NCBI RefSeq assembly: GCF_025140835.1
Contig: NZ_CP081153.1
Location: 3,133,001-3,197,000 of the forward strand
Direction of reading: 5' to 3'
Length of the DNA: 64,000 nucleotides
Source of the DNA: Aliiroseovarius sp. M344
GTDB taxonomy: Bacteria; Pseudomonadota; Alphaproteobacteria; Rhodobacterales; Rhodobacteraceae
Translations under genes and position numbers: made by a program
Shown: positions 35,475-44,008 of the stretch, in pieces
Layout: each line of letters starts with the position of its first letter
Position numbering within the stretch: the stretch's first letter is position 1
The notes under the pieces: generated by a model
What the model was told of the DNA's origin: nothing
What the model saw: only the letters and a program-made list of their open reading frames with translations
Databases searched by the model: none

Positions 35475-36653
35475 ATGAGAAACAGATCTCATTTTTTTAC
35501 CATCTCTCTAACCTGCATGGTGGTTCTGATCTTCCTCTCTGGCAGTTATGGCGTTCTGAGCCAAAGCACGGACAGCGAACCTGCCGCTGACGACGCCGCC
35601 ATCCCCTTTGCTCTTCCGAAATCGGGGCCATTCAATGCCGCCGATATCAAGATCGAAAACAGTGAAGCGATCACCAACTGGTTCCGCTCGGCCCACGCCG
35701 ACGCCGCTGCTGAAGCATTTCGCCATTGGGACGAGGACGAGGAGATTCGGCCTGCCTGCGCAACTTGCCACGCGGGCGAAGGGTTTCGCGCCTTTCATGG
35801 TCTTGACGGCAGCGAACCAGGCGTCGTGGAGAATCCGATCGACATTGGCGGCGTCGTAGATTGCGGCACCTGCCACAACGCAGGACTAGCAGAAATCACG
35901 GAAGTGAAGTTTCCCAGCGGCTTGATGCATCCTGTTCAAGGGGTTGAGGCATCCTGCATGACCTGCCACCAAGGCCGAAGCGCGGGCGTTACCGTGAGCA
36001 CGGCCATCGCCGAGATGGAAACAGACACGCCGAACGCCGAGCTGCGCTTTATCAACCCACATTATGCGACCGCTGCCGCAACATGGCTCGGGGGATATGG
36101 TGGTGCAGGCTATCACTACGACGGTCGTGAATATTCGGGCCGGTTCTTTCATGCCCGTCCCGTTTCAACCTGTAATTCCTGCCACGAACCGCACACGCTT
36201 GAGGTTGAATTTGAACCTTGCCTGACATGCCACCTTGCTGACAGCCCGCAGGACATCCGTATTGCGCGGCAAAGTTATTCCGGCACTGGCGATACGTCGG
36301 TTGGTATTCGCGCTGACATTCAAACGAACGCGGCCCTGTTGCTCGACAACGTCAAATCTTACGCGCAAGAGGTTGTGAAAATACCCATGGTTTACGACGG
36401 CACCCAGTATCCTTACTTCTTCACTGACGCGAACGGTGACAGTGTCATCGACCAGAGCGAAGGTCGCCCCGTCGCCTATAACGGCTGGACGCCCAGAAGC
36501 CTGCGTGCTGCGTATAACTGGAAGCTGGTTACCTCGGATCCGGGAAATTACGCCCATAATCCGCACTACGCGCTTGAGCTTCTGTACGACTCAATCGAAG
36601 ATTTGAGCGGCCCCTTGGGAATTGAAATGGAAAGCCTTAATCTGTTGAGATAA
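35475..36653 (+). CDS. Pentaheme cytochrome c with EF-hand loop
   Basis: This 392-residue exported cytochrome has an N-terminal signal/anchor helix (about 7-28) and five CxxCH haem-binding motifs: CATCH at 95, CGTCH at 130, CMTCH at 161, CNSCH at 233 and CLTCH at 249. Residues 318-329 read DANGDSVIDQSE, a near-ideal calcium-binding EF-hand loop. I do not recognise a named family; it is not NapC/NrfH-like in length. The ATG at 35475 has a GAGGA ribosome binding site; an earlier in-frame start at 35442 is less likely. It diverges from the nqr operon and may be a periplasmic electron carrier or a reductase. Confidence 0.85.
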   Translation: MRNRSHFFTISLTCMVVLIFLSGSYGVLSQSTDSEPAADDAAIPFALPKSGPFNAADIKIENSEAITNWFRSAHADAAAEAFRHWDEDEEIRPACATCHAGEGFRAFHGLDGSEPGVVENPIDIGGVVDCGTCHNAGLAEITEVKFPSGLMHPVQGVEASCMTCHQGRSAGVTVSTAIAEMETDTPNAELRFINPHYATAAATWLGGYGGAGYHYDGREYSGRFFHARPVSTCNSCHEPHTLEVEFEPCLTCHLADSPQDIRIARQSYSGTGDTSVGIRADIQTNAALLLDNVKSYAQEVVKIPMVYDGTQYPYFFTDANGDSVIDQSEGRPVAYNGWTPRSLRAAYNWKLVTSDPGNYAHNPHYALELLYDSIEDLSGPLGIEMESLNLLR

Positions 36654-36712
36654 CCGCTCCAGTCACCAGCTAGCCGGGCCAAAGGGCACCTCGACAAGAA
36701 GGACTGCACGCG

Positions 36713-37882
36713 ATGGAACAGGCGTTATTGCTGATCACGCTTGGCGTGCTTTTTCTTGGCAGTTTGCTGGCAGATAAAGTTGGCCACCTGACACGGTTGC
36801 CACGTGTGACGATGTTATTGCTTCTCGGCCTCCTCGTCGGCCCATCAGGCTTGGAATTATTACCCGAGTCTGCCACCGAATTGTTCGAGCCGATTTCTGT
36901 CGTCGCGTTGACGATGGTTGCTTTCCTCCTTGGCGGGGAACTGACCCGCGAAAACATGGCGCGACATGGACGTGCCATTTCCGCGATTTCACTTTGCATC
37001 GTCATAGGAACGACGGTCATCGTCTGGGTCGGCCTTACTATTCTTGGCCTCGACCCCGGCCTAGCGCTCCTGCTCGGGGCGATTGCCACGGCGACGGATC
37101 CGGCGGCAATCTCGGATGTCATTCGCCAGTCGGGCATACGCAACGGATTCACCGAGACACTCAACGGCATCGTCGCAATCGACGATGTTTGGGGGTTGCT
37201 GATGTTCAGCCTCTGCCTTTCCCTCATCGACCAGTCCGGTGGCTGGGCCACACCCCTCATGGGGGCCGGCCGGGACATCGGCGGCGCGGTTTTGCTTGGT
37301 TTGTGTGTCGGTATCCCGTCCGCATTTCTGACCGGACGCCTGAAAGAGGGCGAGCCACTCCAGACCGAGGCGATCGGCGTCGTGTTCCTGACCGCTGGTC
37401 TTGCGATTTGGCTTGAGGTGTCGTTCCTGGTGGCTGGGATGACGGCTGGCGCGATGATCGCAAACCTTGCGCGGCATCACGACCATGCCTTTCACGAGAT
37501 TGAGCACATTGAATGGCCCTTCATGCTGCTCTTCTTCCTGCTTGCTGGCGCGTCACTTGAACTTGGCGCGCTTTGGCAGCTTGGCTGGATCACCCTCGCC
37601 TATGTCGGCTTGCGTATCGCAGCGCGGCTGGTCAGCGGTGAGATCGGTGCGCGGATTGGCGGCGTGCCCCGTGCGCAGGTGCATATCTATGGTCCGGCGC
37701 TACTGCCGCAGGCTGGGGTCGCCGTTGGAATGGCACTGGTCGCCGTTGAAACGTTCCCCAACTGGGCGGCGCCAATAATGACACTGACCATTGCGGCCAC
37801 TGTGTTTTTCGAAATCGTTGGTCCTGCTGCTACGCTGTTGGCTCTGCGCCACATTGAACGCGCACAAAAAGACCCATCATAA
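36713..37882 (+). CDS. Cation/proton antiporter (CPA family)
   Basis: This 389-residue inner-membrane protein has about 12 predicted helices of the monovalent cation:proton antiporter fold. The discontinuous-helix motif TATDPAAISDVI and the paired-Asp motif AIDDVWG near residue 158 are the expected ion-binding signatures. It lacks the C-terminal TrkA domains seen in KefB/C. It lies 59 bp downstream of the pentaheme cytochrome gene and near the Na+-NQR operon, which suggests sodium homeostasis. The ion (Na+ or K+) cannot be told from sequence. Confidence 0.87.
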   Translation: MEQALLLITLGVLFLGSLLADKVGHLTRLPRVTMLLLLGLLVGPSGLELLPESATELFEPISVVALTMVAFLLGGELTRENMARHGRAISAISLCIVIGTTVIVWVGLTILGLDPGLALLLGAIATATDPAAISDVIRQSGIRNGFTETLNGIVAIDDVWGLLMFSLCLSLIDQSGGWATPLMGAGRDIGGAVLLGLCVGIPSAFLTGRLKEGEPLQTEAIGVVFLTAGLAIWLEVSFLVAGMTAGAMIANLARHHDHAFHEIEHIEWPFMLLFFLLAGASLELGALWQLGWITLAYVGLRIAARLVSGEIGARIGGVPRAQVHIYGPALLPQAGVAVGMALVAVETFPNWAAPIMTLTIAATVFFEIVGPAATLLALRHIERAQKDPS

Positions 37883-38855
37883 CGAATTCATTGGTCAGTC
37901 AGGCGACGGTGGTTTGAAAGAAACAACGGACCGCAGGTTCGGTTGGACTGCCCGAGTGGCGTGCCCCCATCGGGTGGTCCGGTTTAGTTGTTAGTGCTCA
38001 AAACCGTTTGTGACTGGGTGACAGTGATATCCGACGGGCAGGTTCACGTGATCGCCGCTATCATCGAAAGCGGCGATTGTGTAGGCGCCAAGGAAAGCAT
38101 CGACTGGTGCGAGGCCGTCGATGCGGCTACCGGTGAAGGCTACACCTGCACTTGTGCGAAGGATATTGGCAGGCTCATCCGCAGCAATAGTTTCGACCGG
38201 CATGAAATTGTTCACCGTCAGAACTTTGTCGATGTTCTCAATCAAACATTGCCCACTGCCGTTCTGATCCTCTTCGGCCAGAACTGGCCGGGCAGCAGCA
38301 TCGCAGGCTTCAAGTGTCACCGTATAACGGATGTCGCACAAAGCTACGCCATGCGAACTGGAGAATTGTCCACTCCTTGCTCGTCGACCAGACGCGCCGC
38401 GAAAGTTCGGTTTGGATTTTGGCGATATCTCCACAGTTGAATGGTCGGAAATGGGGAGGCCGCTGCAGCTCCGTAAATCTTACGCTGCAACCGCGAAGTT
38501 TTTCTGTGTCAGCACTGGCTGCTTGGGCAAAAGGCTGCTCTGTCCCGCGATGTGCCTGTCTGTGGCTGCGGCGGCGAAAGTACGGTCTCGGTTCCGGCCT
38601 AAACCATATTTTGAATGACCGGTCTGGCGACAACTGCTGCTACGCAGAATATTACGCGCCGCAAAAGCAAACGAATGCTGCGTCAGCAACATGCTTAGAT
38701 ATCAATGGCTGGAGAGTCCCACACAGCAGACCTCCATGCGAAACGCAGCGAAGGTCCGCTATCCGCCCAACAGCACGTGCAGACCAAAGATCGCATTCTG
38801 TTCGGGTCTGCTCTTGACGCTCAGATACCTATGAAATATGTCGTGAAATCACTGG
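37883..38855. other. Gene-poor degenerate stretch before tRNA-Gly
   Basis: About 970 bp without a convincing intact gene. The left half holds a protein-like reading frame on the minus strand that has no proper start. The right half (about 38440-38800) has short frames on both strands rich in Arg, Cys and Ser, typical of non-coding sequence. The stretch around 38460-38550 has the look of a dispersed intergenic element of related genomes, but this is an impression that needs a search. Confidence 0.45.
37991..38380 (-). pseudogene. Possible 3' remnant of an unrecognised gene
   Basis: The minus-strand frame ending at about 37991 has a protein-like composition (many Asp, Glu, Ala, Val and hydrophobic alternation, for example LTVNNFMPVETIAADEPAN). 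It finishes with GYHCHPVTNGFEH. The part upstream of about 38380 turns into Arg/Ser-rich sequence with no credible start or ribosome binding site. It looks like the C-terminal fragment of a lost gene. I do not recognise the family. The opposite strand is also open here, so coding status is uncertain. Confidence 0.3.
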
Positions 38856-38929
38856 GCGGGCGTTGTGTAGTGGTAAGACCTTAGCCTTCCAAGCTAATGA
38901 CGCGGGTTCGATTCCCGCCGCCCGCTCCA
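38856..38929 (+). tRNA. tRNA-Gly(TCC)
   Basis: A complete cloverleaf folds here. The 7-bp acceptor stem is GCGGGCG (38856-38862) with CGCCCGC (38919-38925). The anticodon stem TTAGC/GCTAA encloses loop CTTCCAA with anticodon TCC at 38888-38890. The T arm is GCGGG-TTCGATT-CCCGC. The discriminator base is T and CCA is encoded at 38927-38929. No integrase or second attachment copy was seen nearby. Confidence 0.97.
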
Positions 38930-39033
38930 GAAATATCTTACCTGTTTGTCGTGCCTGCTTCTGCGCCTGAAGTAGCCGGATTTTACCGAGAAACCGGCTG
39001 GGTTGAGCGGCGATTTCATTGCTCTGTGCTTCT

Positions 39034-42000
39034 TCAAGCAAGCGAAGCGGCCAGTTCCCTTTTTTCGTCCCCTTTGAAAAAGACGTAGTAGAAAACCGGC
39101 GCTGCCACCAACGTCAGAACCGAGGCAAAAGCCAGCCCGCCCATTATTGTCACCGACATCGACACGAAGAACGCGTCAGACAGTAGCGGCGCCATGCCAA
39201 GGATCGTCGTGACGGCGGCAAGTACGACTGGACGAACTCGTGATGCTGATGCCTCGATCACCGCTTTTCGCAATGGCACGCCTTCGGCGCGAACAAGGTC
39301 GATCTCTTCAACCAAGACGATGCCGTTTTTGATCAACATGCCAGACAGACTCAGCAAGCCCAGAAGCGCGGTGAAGCTGAACGGCAGGCCTGTTCCCAGA
39401 AGGCCGACGACAACGCCGTTGACCGACATTGGCACCAACAACCAAATGATGATTGGCTGGCGGATCGCGTTAAACAGCAGGATCGAAATCATCACCATGA
39501 TGAGCACACTTAAAGGCAGTTGCGCGCCAAGGCTGGCCTGCGCCTTTGTGGAATTCTCAAACTCGCCGCCCCACTCCATCGCATAGCCAGCAGGAAGCGG
39601 TATCGCTTCAACTGCGGCGCGGATTTCAGTGTGGGCCTGTGCGGGCGTGACGCCGGTCGCGACGTCGGCTCCAACCGATATAGTTGGCACACGATTGCGT
39701 CGTTGGACCAGAGTGTTCTCGACCCGGTACTTAAACCCGTCTGTCAGCTGTTCGATCGGCAGATAAGTGCCCGACACAGACGAGAAAACCAGTTGATCTG
39801 TCAGGCTGAATTCCTCTGGTTTTGGACGCCGCATTATGATCGGGATCTGTCGTTCGCGTTCACGGTAAACACCGGCCCGCAAGCCATCTGTGGCAAACAG
39901 CAGCGAACTTGCGATGTCGTCGCGGTTTACCCCCGCTGTCTGTGCACGTTGCGTAGCATAGACCGGTTCGATCACCAGTTCCTGCTCGCGCCAATCCGTG
40001 CGCAGGTTCAGAAGGTGGTCGGTGCTGTCGGCCATGACCTGCATGGCCTGATTTGCCAACGCGCGCAGCACCGCCGGGTCGCTGCCTGAGAACCTCGCCT
40101 GGATAGGGTCACCGCCGCCGGGGCCAAACACCAACCTCTGAACACGGAACTCGGCCGCAGGGAAGTTGGCCTTGCCGAACGCTTCAAGGCGCGCGTGAAT
40201 GTCGGGGATCGCATCTAGTTCGTTGGTTCGGATGATAAGGTGGCCGTAGCTTTGGTTGTCTTTGCCACCATCATAGGTCAACATGAACCGCACTGCCCCG
40301 CGACCTGCATAGGACGCGACAGAGGTGACGTTTTCTTCCTTCAAAAGCCAGTCTTCCATGACCTTCAAATCATCTGAAACCTGCTGGATCGCAGTGCCCT
40401 GCGGCAGCTTGTAGTAGACGAAGAACAGAGGCGTGTTCGAATTCGGGAAGAACTGCTGCTTCACCGACCCGAAGCCGACAAAACAGGCCATCGTGATCGC
40501 GACAAGTCCCGCGATCACCGGCCAGCGGAAGGTCAGCGATTTATCCAGAATTTTCTTGTAGAGCACGAAGAATCTGCCGGAATAGGCATCGTCCGCGTCC
40601 TGATTGCCCAGCTTGAAAAGGTAATGCCCCAACAAGGGTGTCACCGTCAGCGCAAGCACCCATGACAACAGCAGAGAGATCCCGATCACCGCGAACAGCG
40701 AGAACAGGAACTCGCCGGTGGAATCCGGTGACAGGCCAATACCGGCAAACGCCATAATCCCGATCACAGTCGCGCCCAAAAGCGGGATCTGGGTCTTCTT
40801 GGCTGCGTCATCGGCAGCATCTATCGACCGTCGCCCGCGCAGCATCGAGATCTGCATACCTTCGGCAACAACAATCGCGTTATCGACCAACATGCCCATC
40901 GCAATGATCAATGCGCCCAGCGAAATACGCTCCATCTCGATCGAGAAGATGGACATGAACAGGAGCGTTCCCACAACAGTCAGAAGCAGCGTCGATCCGA
41001 TGACAACTGCTGCCCGCCACCCCATGAATGCGCCCAGAACGACAATCACGATCCCAACCGACATCGCGAGGTTCTTTAGGAAGTCATTTGAACTTTGTTC
41101 GACCACAACGTGCTGTTGATATATAGGATGCAGTTCTATCCCATGCGGAATGTCAGATGAAAGGTGCGCCAGTCGCGCATCGACACGGTGGCCAACCTTC
41201 ACGATGTCTTCGGTGTCCAGACCGGCGATACCAATGGTGAACGCCCCCTCCCCGTTGAAGCGGATGATCTGGTCAGGGGTCGCGCTGCGCCCCCGGCTTA
41301 CCCGTGCCACATCAGCGACGTTAAACAGCAACCCGTTCACACCGATGCTGAGCGAGGCAATATCAGACACTGTTTCCGACCCTTCGGCCCCGTGAAACAT
41401 GATGCGCGTTCCGTCCTTGTCTAACGACCCGGCTGACGACACAGAGTTGGCAGCAGACACCGCGCCGATGATCGCATTGGGCGGAATGCCCTGATTGAAT
41501 GACAGCGTCATGTCAGGTTCGATATAGATCGCTTCTTCCGGAATGCCGGAAAGGTCGACCCCCGCAACGCCATCAACCGCCAAAAGCTCACGTCGCAAGA
41601 AGGTGCCGAGCTCGTATTTCTCAGCGTCCGAGAAGCCGGGCGCGGTCACGGCGTAATACAAGCCAAACACATCGCCGAAGCTGTCATTGACGAAAGGCGG
41701 GCGGGCGTTGTCAGGCAACAAGCGCGCGGTATCGCGGACCCGCGCGCGAAGACGGGTCCAGATCGCAGGCAGCGCATCAGCCGGGTAGGTGGACTTGATC
41801 TCAACGTCGATCCGACTTTCTCCGGGGCGGTTGGTCGAGGTGATCCTTTCGACCTCTTCCATCTTCTGAAGCGCGCTTTCCAGCGGTTCAGAGACTTCTG
41901 TCGCCACTTGCGCAGCACTTGCACCGGGGTATTGCGTCACGACGACGGCCTGTTTGATTGTAAAGGCCGGGTCTTCCAGACGCCCCAGATTGAAGAATCC

Positions 42001-42084
42001 CCAGATGCCGCCAAGCAGCATGGTCAGAATGATCAGCCATGTATAAAGCGGCTTCTCGATCGAGGCGCGTGCGATGTTCAGCAT
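39034..42084 (-). CDS. RND-family efflux transporter (HAE1-like)
   Basis: This 1016-residue inner-membrane pump has the RND plan: one helix, a large periplasmic loop, a helix bundle, and the same again. The N terminus (ASIEKPLYTWLIIL) and the segments QYPGASAAQVATEVSEPLE, MLVDNAIVVAEGM and LSGMLIKNGIVLVEEIDL are typical of AcrB/MexB relatives. The second segment includes the intramembrane proton-relay Asp. The ATG at 42084 has an AAGGGGG ribosome binding site and lies 10 bp after the adaptor gene; the longer frame is rejected. No outer-membrane factor gene is adjacent. Confidence 0.93.
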   Translation of the reverse strand: MLNIARASIEKPLYTWLIILTMLLGGIWGFFNLGRLEDPAFTIKQAVVVTQYPGASAAQVATEVSEPLESALQKMEEVERITSTNRPGESRIDVEIKSTYPADALPAIWTRLRARVRDTARLLPDNARPPFVNDSFGDVFGLYYAVTAPGFSDAEKYELGTFLRRELLAVDGVAGVDLSGIPEEAIYIEPDMTLSFNQGIPPNAIIGAVSAANSVSSAGSLDKDGTRIMFHGAEGSETVSDIASLSIGVNGLLFNVADVARVSRGRSATPDQIIRFNGEGAFTIGIAGLDTEDIVKVGHRVDARLAHLSSDIPHGIELHPIYQQHVVVEQSSNDFLKNLAMSVGIVIVVLGAFMGWRAAVVIGSTLLLTVVGTLLFMSIFSIEMERISLGALIIAMGMLVDNAIVVAEGMQISMLRGRRSIDAADDAAKKTQIPLLGATVIGIMAFAGIGLSPDSTGEFLFSLFAVIGISLLLSWVLALTVTPLLGHYLFKLGNQDADDAYSGRFFVLYKKILDKSLTFRWPVIAGLVAITMACFVGFGSVKQQFFPNSNTPLFFVYYKLPQGTAIQQVSDDLKVMEDWLLKEENVTSVASYAGRGAVRFMLTYDGGKDNQSYGHLIIRTNELDAIPDIHARLEAFGKANFPAAEFRVQRLVFGPGGGDPIQARFSGSDPAVLRALANQAMQVMADSTDHLLNLRTDWREQELVIEPVYATQRAQTAGVNRDDIASSLLFATDGLRAGVYRERERQIPIIMRRPKPEEFSLTDQLVFSSVSGTYLPIEQLTDGFKYRVENTLVQRRNRVPTISVGADVATGVTPAQAHTEIRAAVEAIPLPAGYAMEWGGEFENSTKAQASLGAQLPLSVLIMVMISILLFNAIRQPIIIWLLVPMSVNGVVVGLLGTGLPFSFTALLGLLSLSGMLIKNGIVLVEEIDLVRAEGVPLRKAVIEASASRVRPVVLAAVTTILGMAPLLSDAFFVSMSVTIMGGLAFASVLTLVAAPVFYYVFFKGDEKRELAASLA

Positions 42085-42094
42085 ATCGGCCCCC

Positions 42095-43144
42095 TTAGTT
42101 CGTGAAGCCGGTAAATCGGCGGACCGCGTCACCATCCCGCACGGCCGAGGCACCAGCCGCTACGATTTCATCACCGGCGGACAGACCCGTCAGCAGTTCA
42201 AAGTCGCCATTGGCGGCCGGTTTAACTGTGACTGGCACTGCAGAGACCGTACCTGTATCGCTGTCAGCAGGCATGTACCGCATGACAGATAGGCTGCCAT
42301 CAGGCGCTGCGACAATCGCTGTGGCGGGGATAAGGATACCCGCACTCTCGTGTGTGGCAGACACGCGCACATTCACCGAAGAACCTGGCAAAACCCGCAA
42401 ATCACTGCGCGGGGCCATGCCCAACGTTAGCCGATAGGTCTGCCCTGCCTTCGCGGCCTCGGCGTTGAACTCGCGAAGCTCGACTGGCAGTGGCTCGTCA
42501 CGCGCCGGAAATTCAGCCATAAACTGCACGTTCATTTCCTTAGACGCGGTTTGAAACAAAATCTCCGGAACGTCGATCTCGATCCGGATTTCGCTCATGT
42601 CATGCAAACGAACCACCGGGGTGCCGGGGTTGACGGTCACGAAATTGCCGACATCCCGTGATGCAACTAGCGCGTTGAAAGGCGCATAGAGCGTCGCGTT
42701 ATTCAGATTTCGTTCGGCCTGCCTGAATGCGATATCTGCCAGATTCAATTGCGTAGTCGCATCATCCAAAGCCACCTGACTGACCGTGTTGCCGCTTAGC
42801 TTTGCCAGCCGCTCCAGCGTTCGTTCCGCCAAGTCCTGCTGAACCGCCGCTTGTTCCAGTGCCAGCGAGAACTGTTCTTGATCCAACTGCACGATCATGG
42901 ACCCTTTAGGCACTAACTCGCCTTCAATCACCGGGAAATCAACAATCTGGCCACCGACCTGAAACGCCAAATCGACACTTTGACGGGCAACAACCTTGCC
43001 GAAAAAGACCCGACTCATCGTTGCGTCACCCGCCGTGACAGTCATGAGCTTGACGGGTTTAGCTACGTCTTGGGCCGTTACAAACGCGGCGGAGGCGATC
43101 AAGGCAACCGCTGCTGCGGTCAAAGTGCGCAAAGTAAAAAGCAT
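42095..43144 (-). CDS. RND efflux adaptor (membrane fusion protein)
   Basis: This 349-residue periplasmic adaptor has a cleavable signal peptide (cleavage near ASAAFVTA, about residue 24). It then shows a lipoyl half near VDLAFQVGGQIVDFPV, a short helical hairpin (about 95-140), a second lipoyl half (NATLYAPFNALVASRDVG) and beta-barrel domains. It is co-transcribed with the downstream RND pump. A MarR regulator precedes it on the same strand by 9 bp. The substrate range is unknown. Confidence 0.92.
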   Translation of the reverse strand: MLFTLRTLTAAAVALIASAAFVTAQDVAKPVKLMTVTAGDATMSRVFFGKVVARQSVDLAFQVGGQIVDFPVIEGELVPKGSMIVQLDQEQFSLALEQAAVQQDLAERTLERLAKLSGNTVSQVALDDATTQLNLADIAFRQAERNLNNATLYAPFNALVASRDVGNFVTVNPGTPVVRLHDMSEIRIEIDVPEILFQTASKEMNVQFMAEFPARDEPLPVELREFNAEAAKAGQTYRLTLGMAPRSDLRVLPGSSVNVRVSATHESAGILIPATAIVAAPDGSLSVMRYMPADSDTGTVSAVPVTVKPAANGDFELLTGLSAGDEIVAAGASAVRDGDAVRRFTGFTN

Positions 43145-43153
43145 AGGGTATCC

Positions 43154-43681
43154 TTAACAGGTCGTGTGTTTCTGGATGTTGGCGTGTATTTTCAAAGAGG
43201 TTCTGGCGAAATCGTTCAGCTCGTCGACAGACAGCCCCAAGGTTTCGCAAAGCAATGTACGGGCAACGACAACCATCATTGACCGCAGATCCCCTCCTGC
43301 TGGTGTCAATTTCAACAGCCAAGCGCGCCGATCATCTGCGTCGCGTTCGCGCACAACCAAACCACGACTTTCCAGCTGATCGGCGGCGGTTGTCATGGTC
43401 GAGGGCAGAACATTCATCGCGCGCGCCAGCGTTCCAAGGCGTTTTGGCTGGTCTAACCAAACCAGAATCTTTCTCTCAAGATGAGACACTTCAAAACGGC
43501 CATCAATGTCGTCCATCTGCGATTCGATGAAGTTATGCAGCGCGAATACACCAAGCAAGGCACCAAGTTCGGGCTCGATTGGCGCGCCACCGGGATTGTT
43601 TACGGCGCCGGTCGGCGAAACTGGTGTCTTTGTATGAGTCGTCATGGCGGGCTTATAAGCTTCATTTTTTGAAATATCCAT
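43154..43681 (-). CDS. MarR-family transcriptional regulator
   Basis: This regulator has a winged helix-turn-helix (RLGTLARAMNVLPSTMTTAADQLESRGL) followed by the wing VVRERDADDRRAWLLKLT, as in MarR proteins. It is first in the operon with the RND pump genes, so it probably represses its own pump. The start is uncertain: ATG at 43681 gives 175 residues, ATG at 43645 gives 163, and neither has a good ribosome binding site. A 10-bp palindrome covers the upstream start and could be its operator. Confidence 0.85.
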   Translation of the reverse strand: MDISKNEAYKPAMTTHTKTPVSPTGAVNNPGGAPIEPELGALLGVFALHNFIESQMDDIDGRFEVSHLERKILVWLDQPKRLGTLARAMNVLPSTMTTAADQLESRGLVVRERDADDRRAWLLKLTPAGGDLRSMMVVVARTLLCETLGLSVDELNDFARTSLKIHANIQKHTTC

Positions 43682-43686
43682 ATGGA
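43677..43686. promoter_or_regulatory. Candidate MarR operator palindrome
   Basis: TCCATATGGA is a perfect 10-bp palindrome in an AT-rich stretch at the 5' end of the MarR gene. MarR proteins often bind AT-rich palindromes overlapping their own promoter or start. The short length leaves a real chance of coincidence. Confidence 0.3.
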
Positions 43687-44008
43687 AAACTAAATTTAGT
43701 ATCCTGTTGCGTATACCAGCTGCGAGATGAACAAGTGCGTCAGGTTGTCCCAACGTAAGCTGACACTTAGCGTTGCGTTGAGCGGAGTCCTCGTCAATCA
43801 TCAATACGTTAGCTGAAATCTCCGCCGCGCTTTGCACGGGCGGGATTGATCGCCGTCAGATAATTGGTAAAAAAATGTTACCAGTTTGAGAAATATCAAT
43901 TGAAATCTGGTTTTATCTACGTAGTAATTGCGTGGCAGCGCAAAGCTGACCTTTGTCGGCTCACGTTCGAACAAAAGAATATCGAAAACTCGGAGGAGAA
44001 TTATTTAC
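43682..44008. promoter_or_regulatory. Divergent region between marR and dctP
   Basis: About 327 bp with no gene. It contains TGGTAA-N7-TTACCA, a perfect 6-bp-arm inverted repeat at 43866-43884, and two 8-bp palindromes (TCAATTGA at 43897-43904 and CTACGTAG at 43918-43925). These lie on the dctP side and may be regulator sites for the TRAP operon. The dctP ribosome binding site GGAGGAG is at 43992-43998. Confidence 0.4.

Noticed and set aside
38314..38817. Forward frame of 167 codons before tRNA-Gly
   Set aside because: Composition is rich in Arg, Cys, Ser and Trp with no ribosome binding site, and opposite-strand frames are equally open. It is treated as non-coding.
38856..38929. tRNA-Gly as an integration site for a mobile island
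   Set aside because: No integrase, direct repeat of the tRNA 3' end, or phage-like gene is present on either side in the window.
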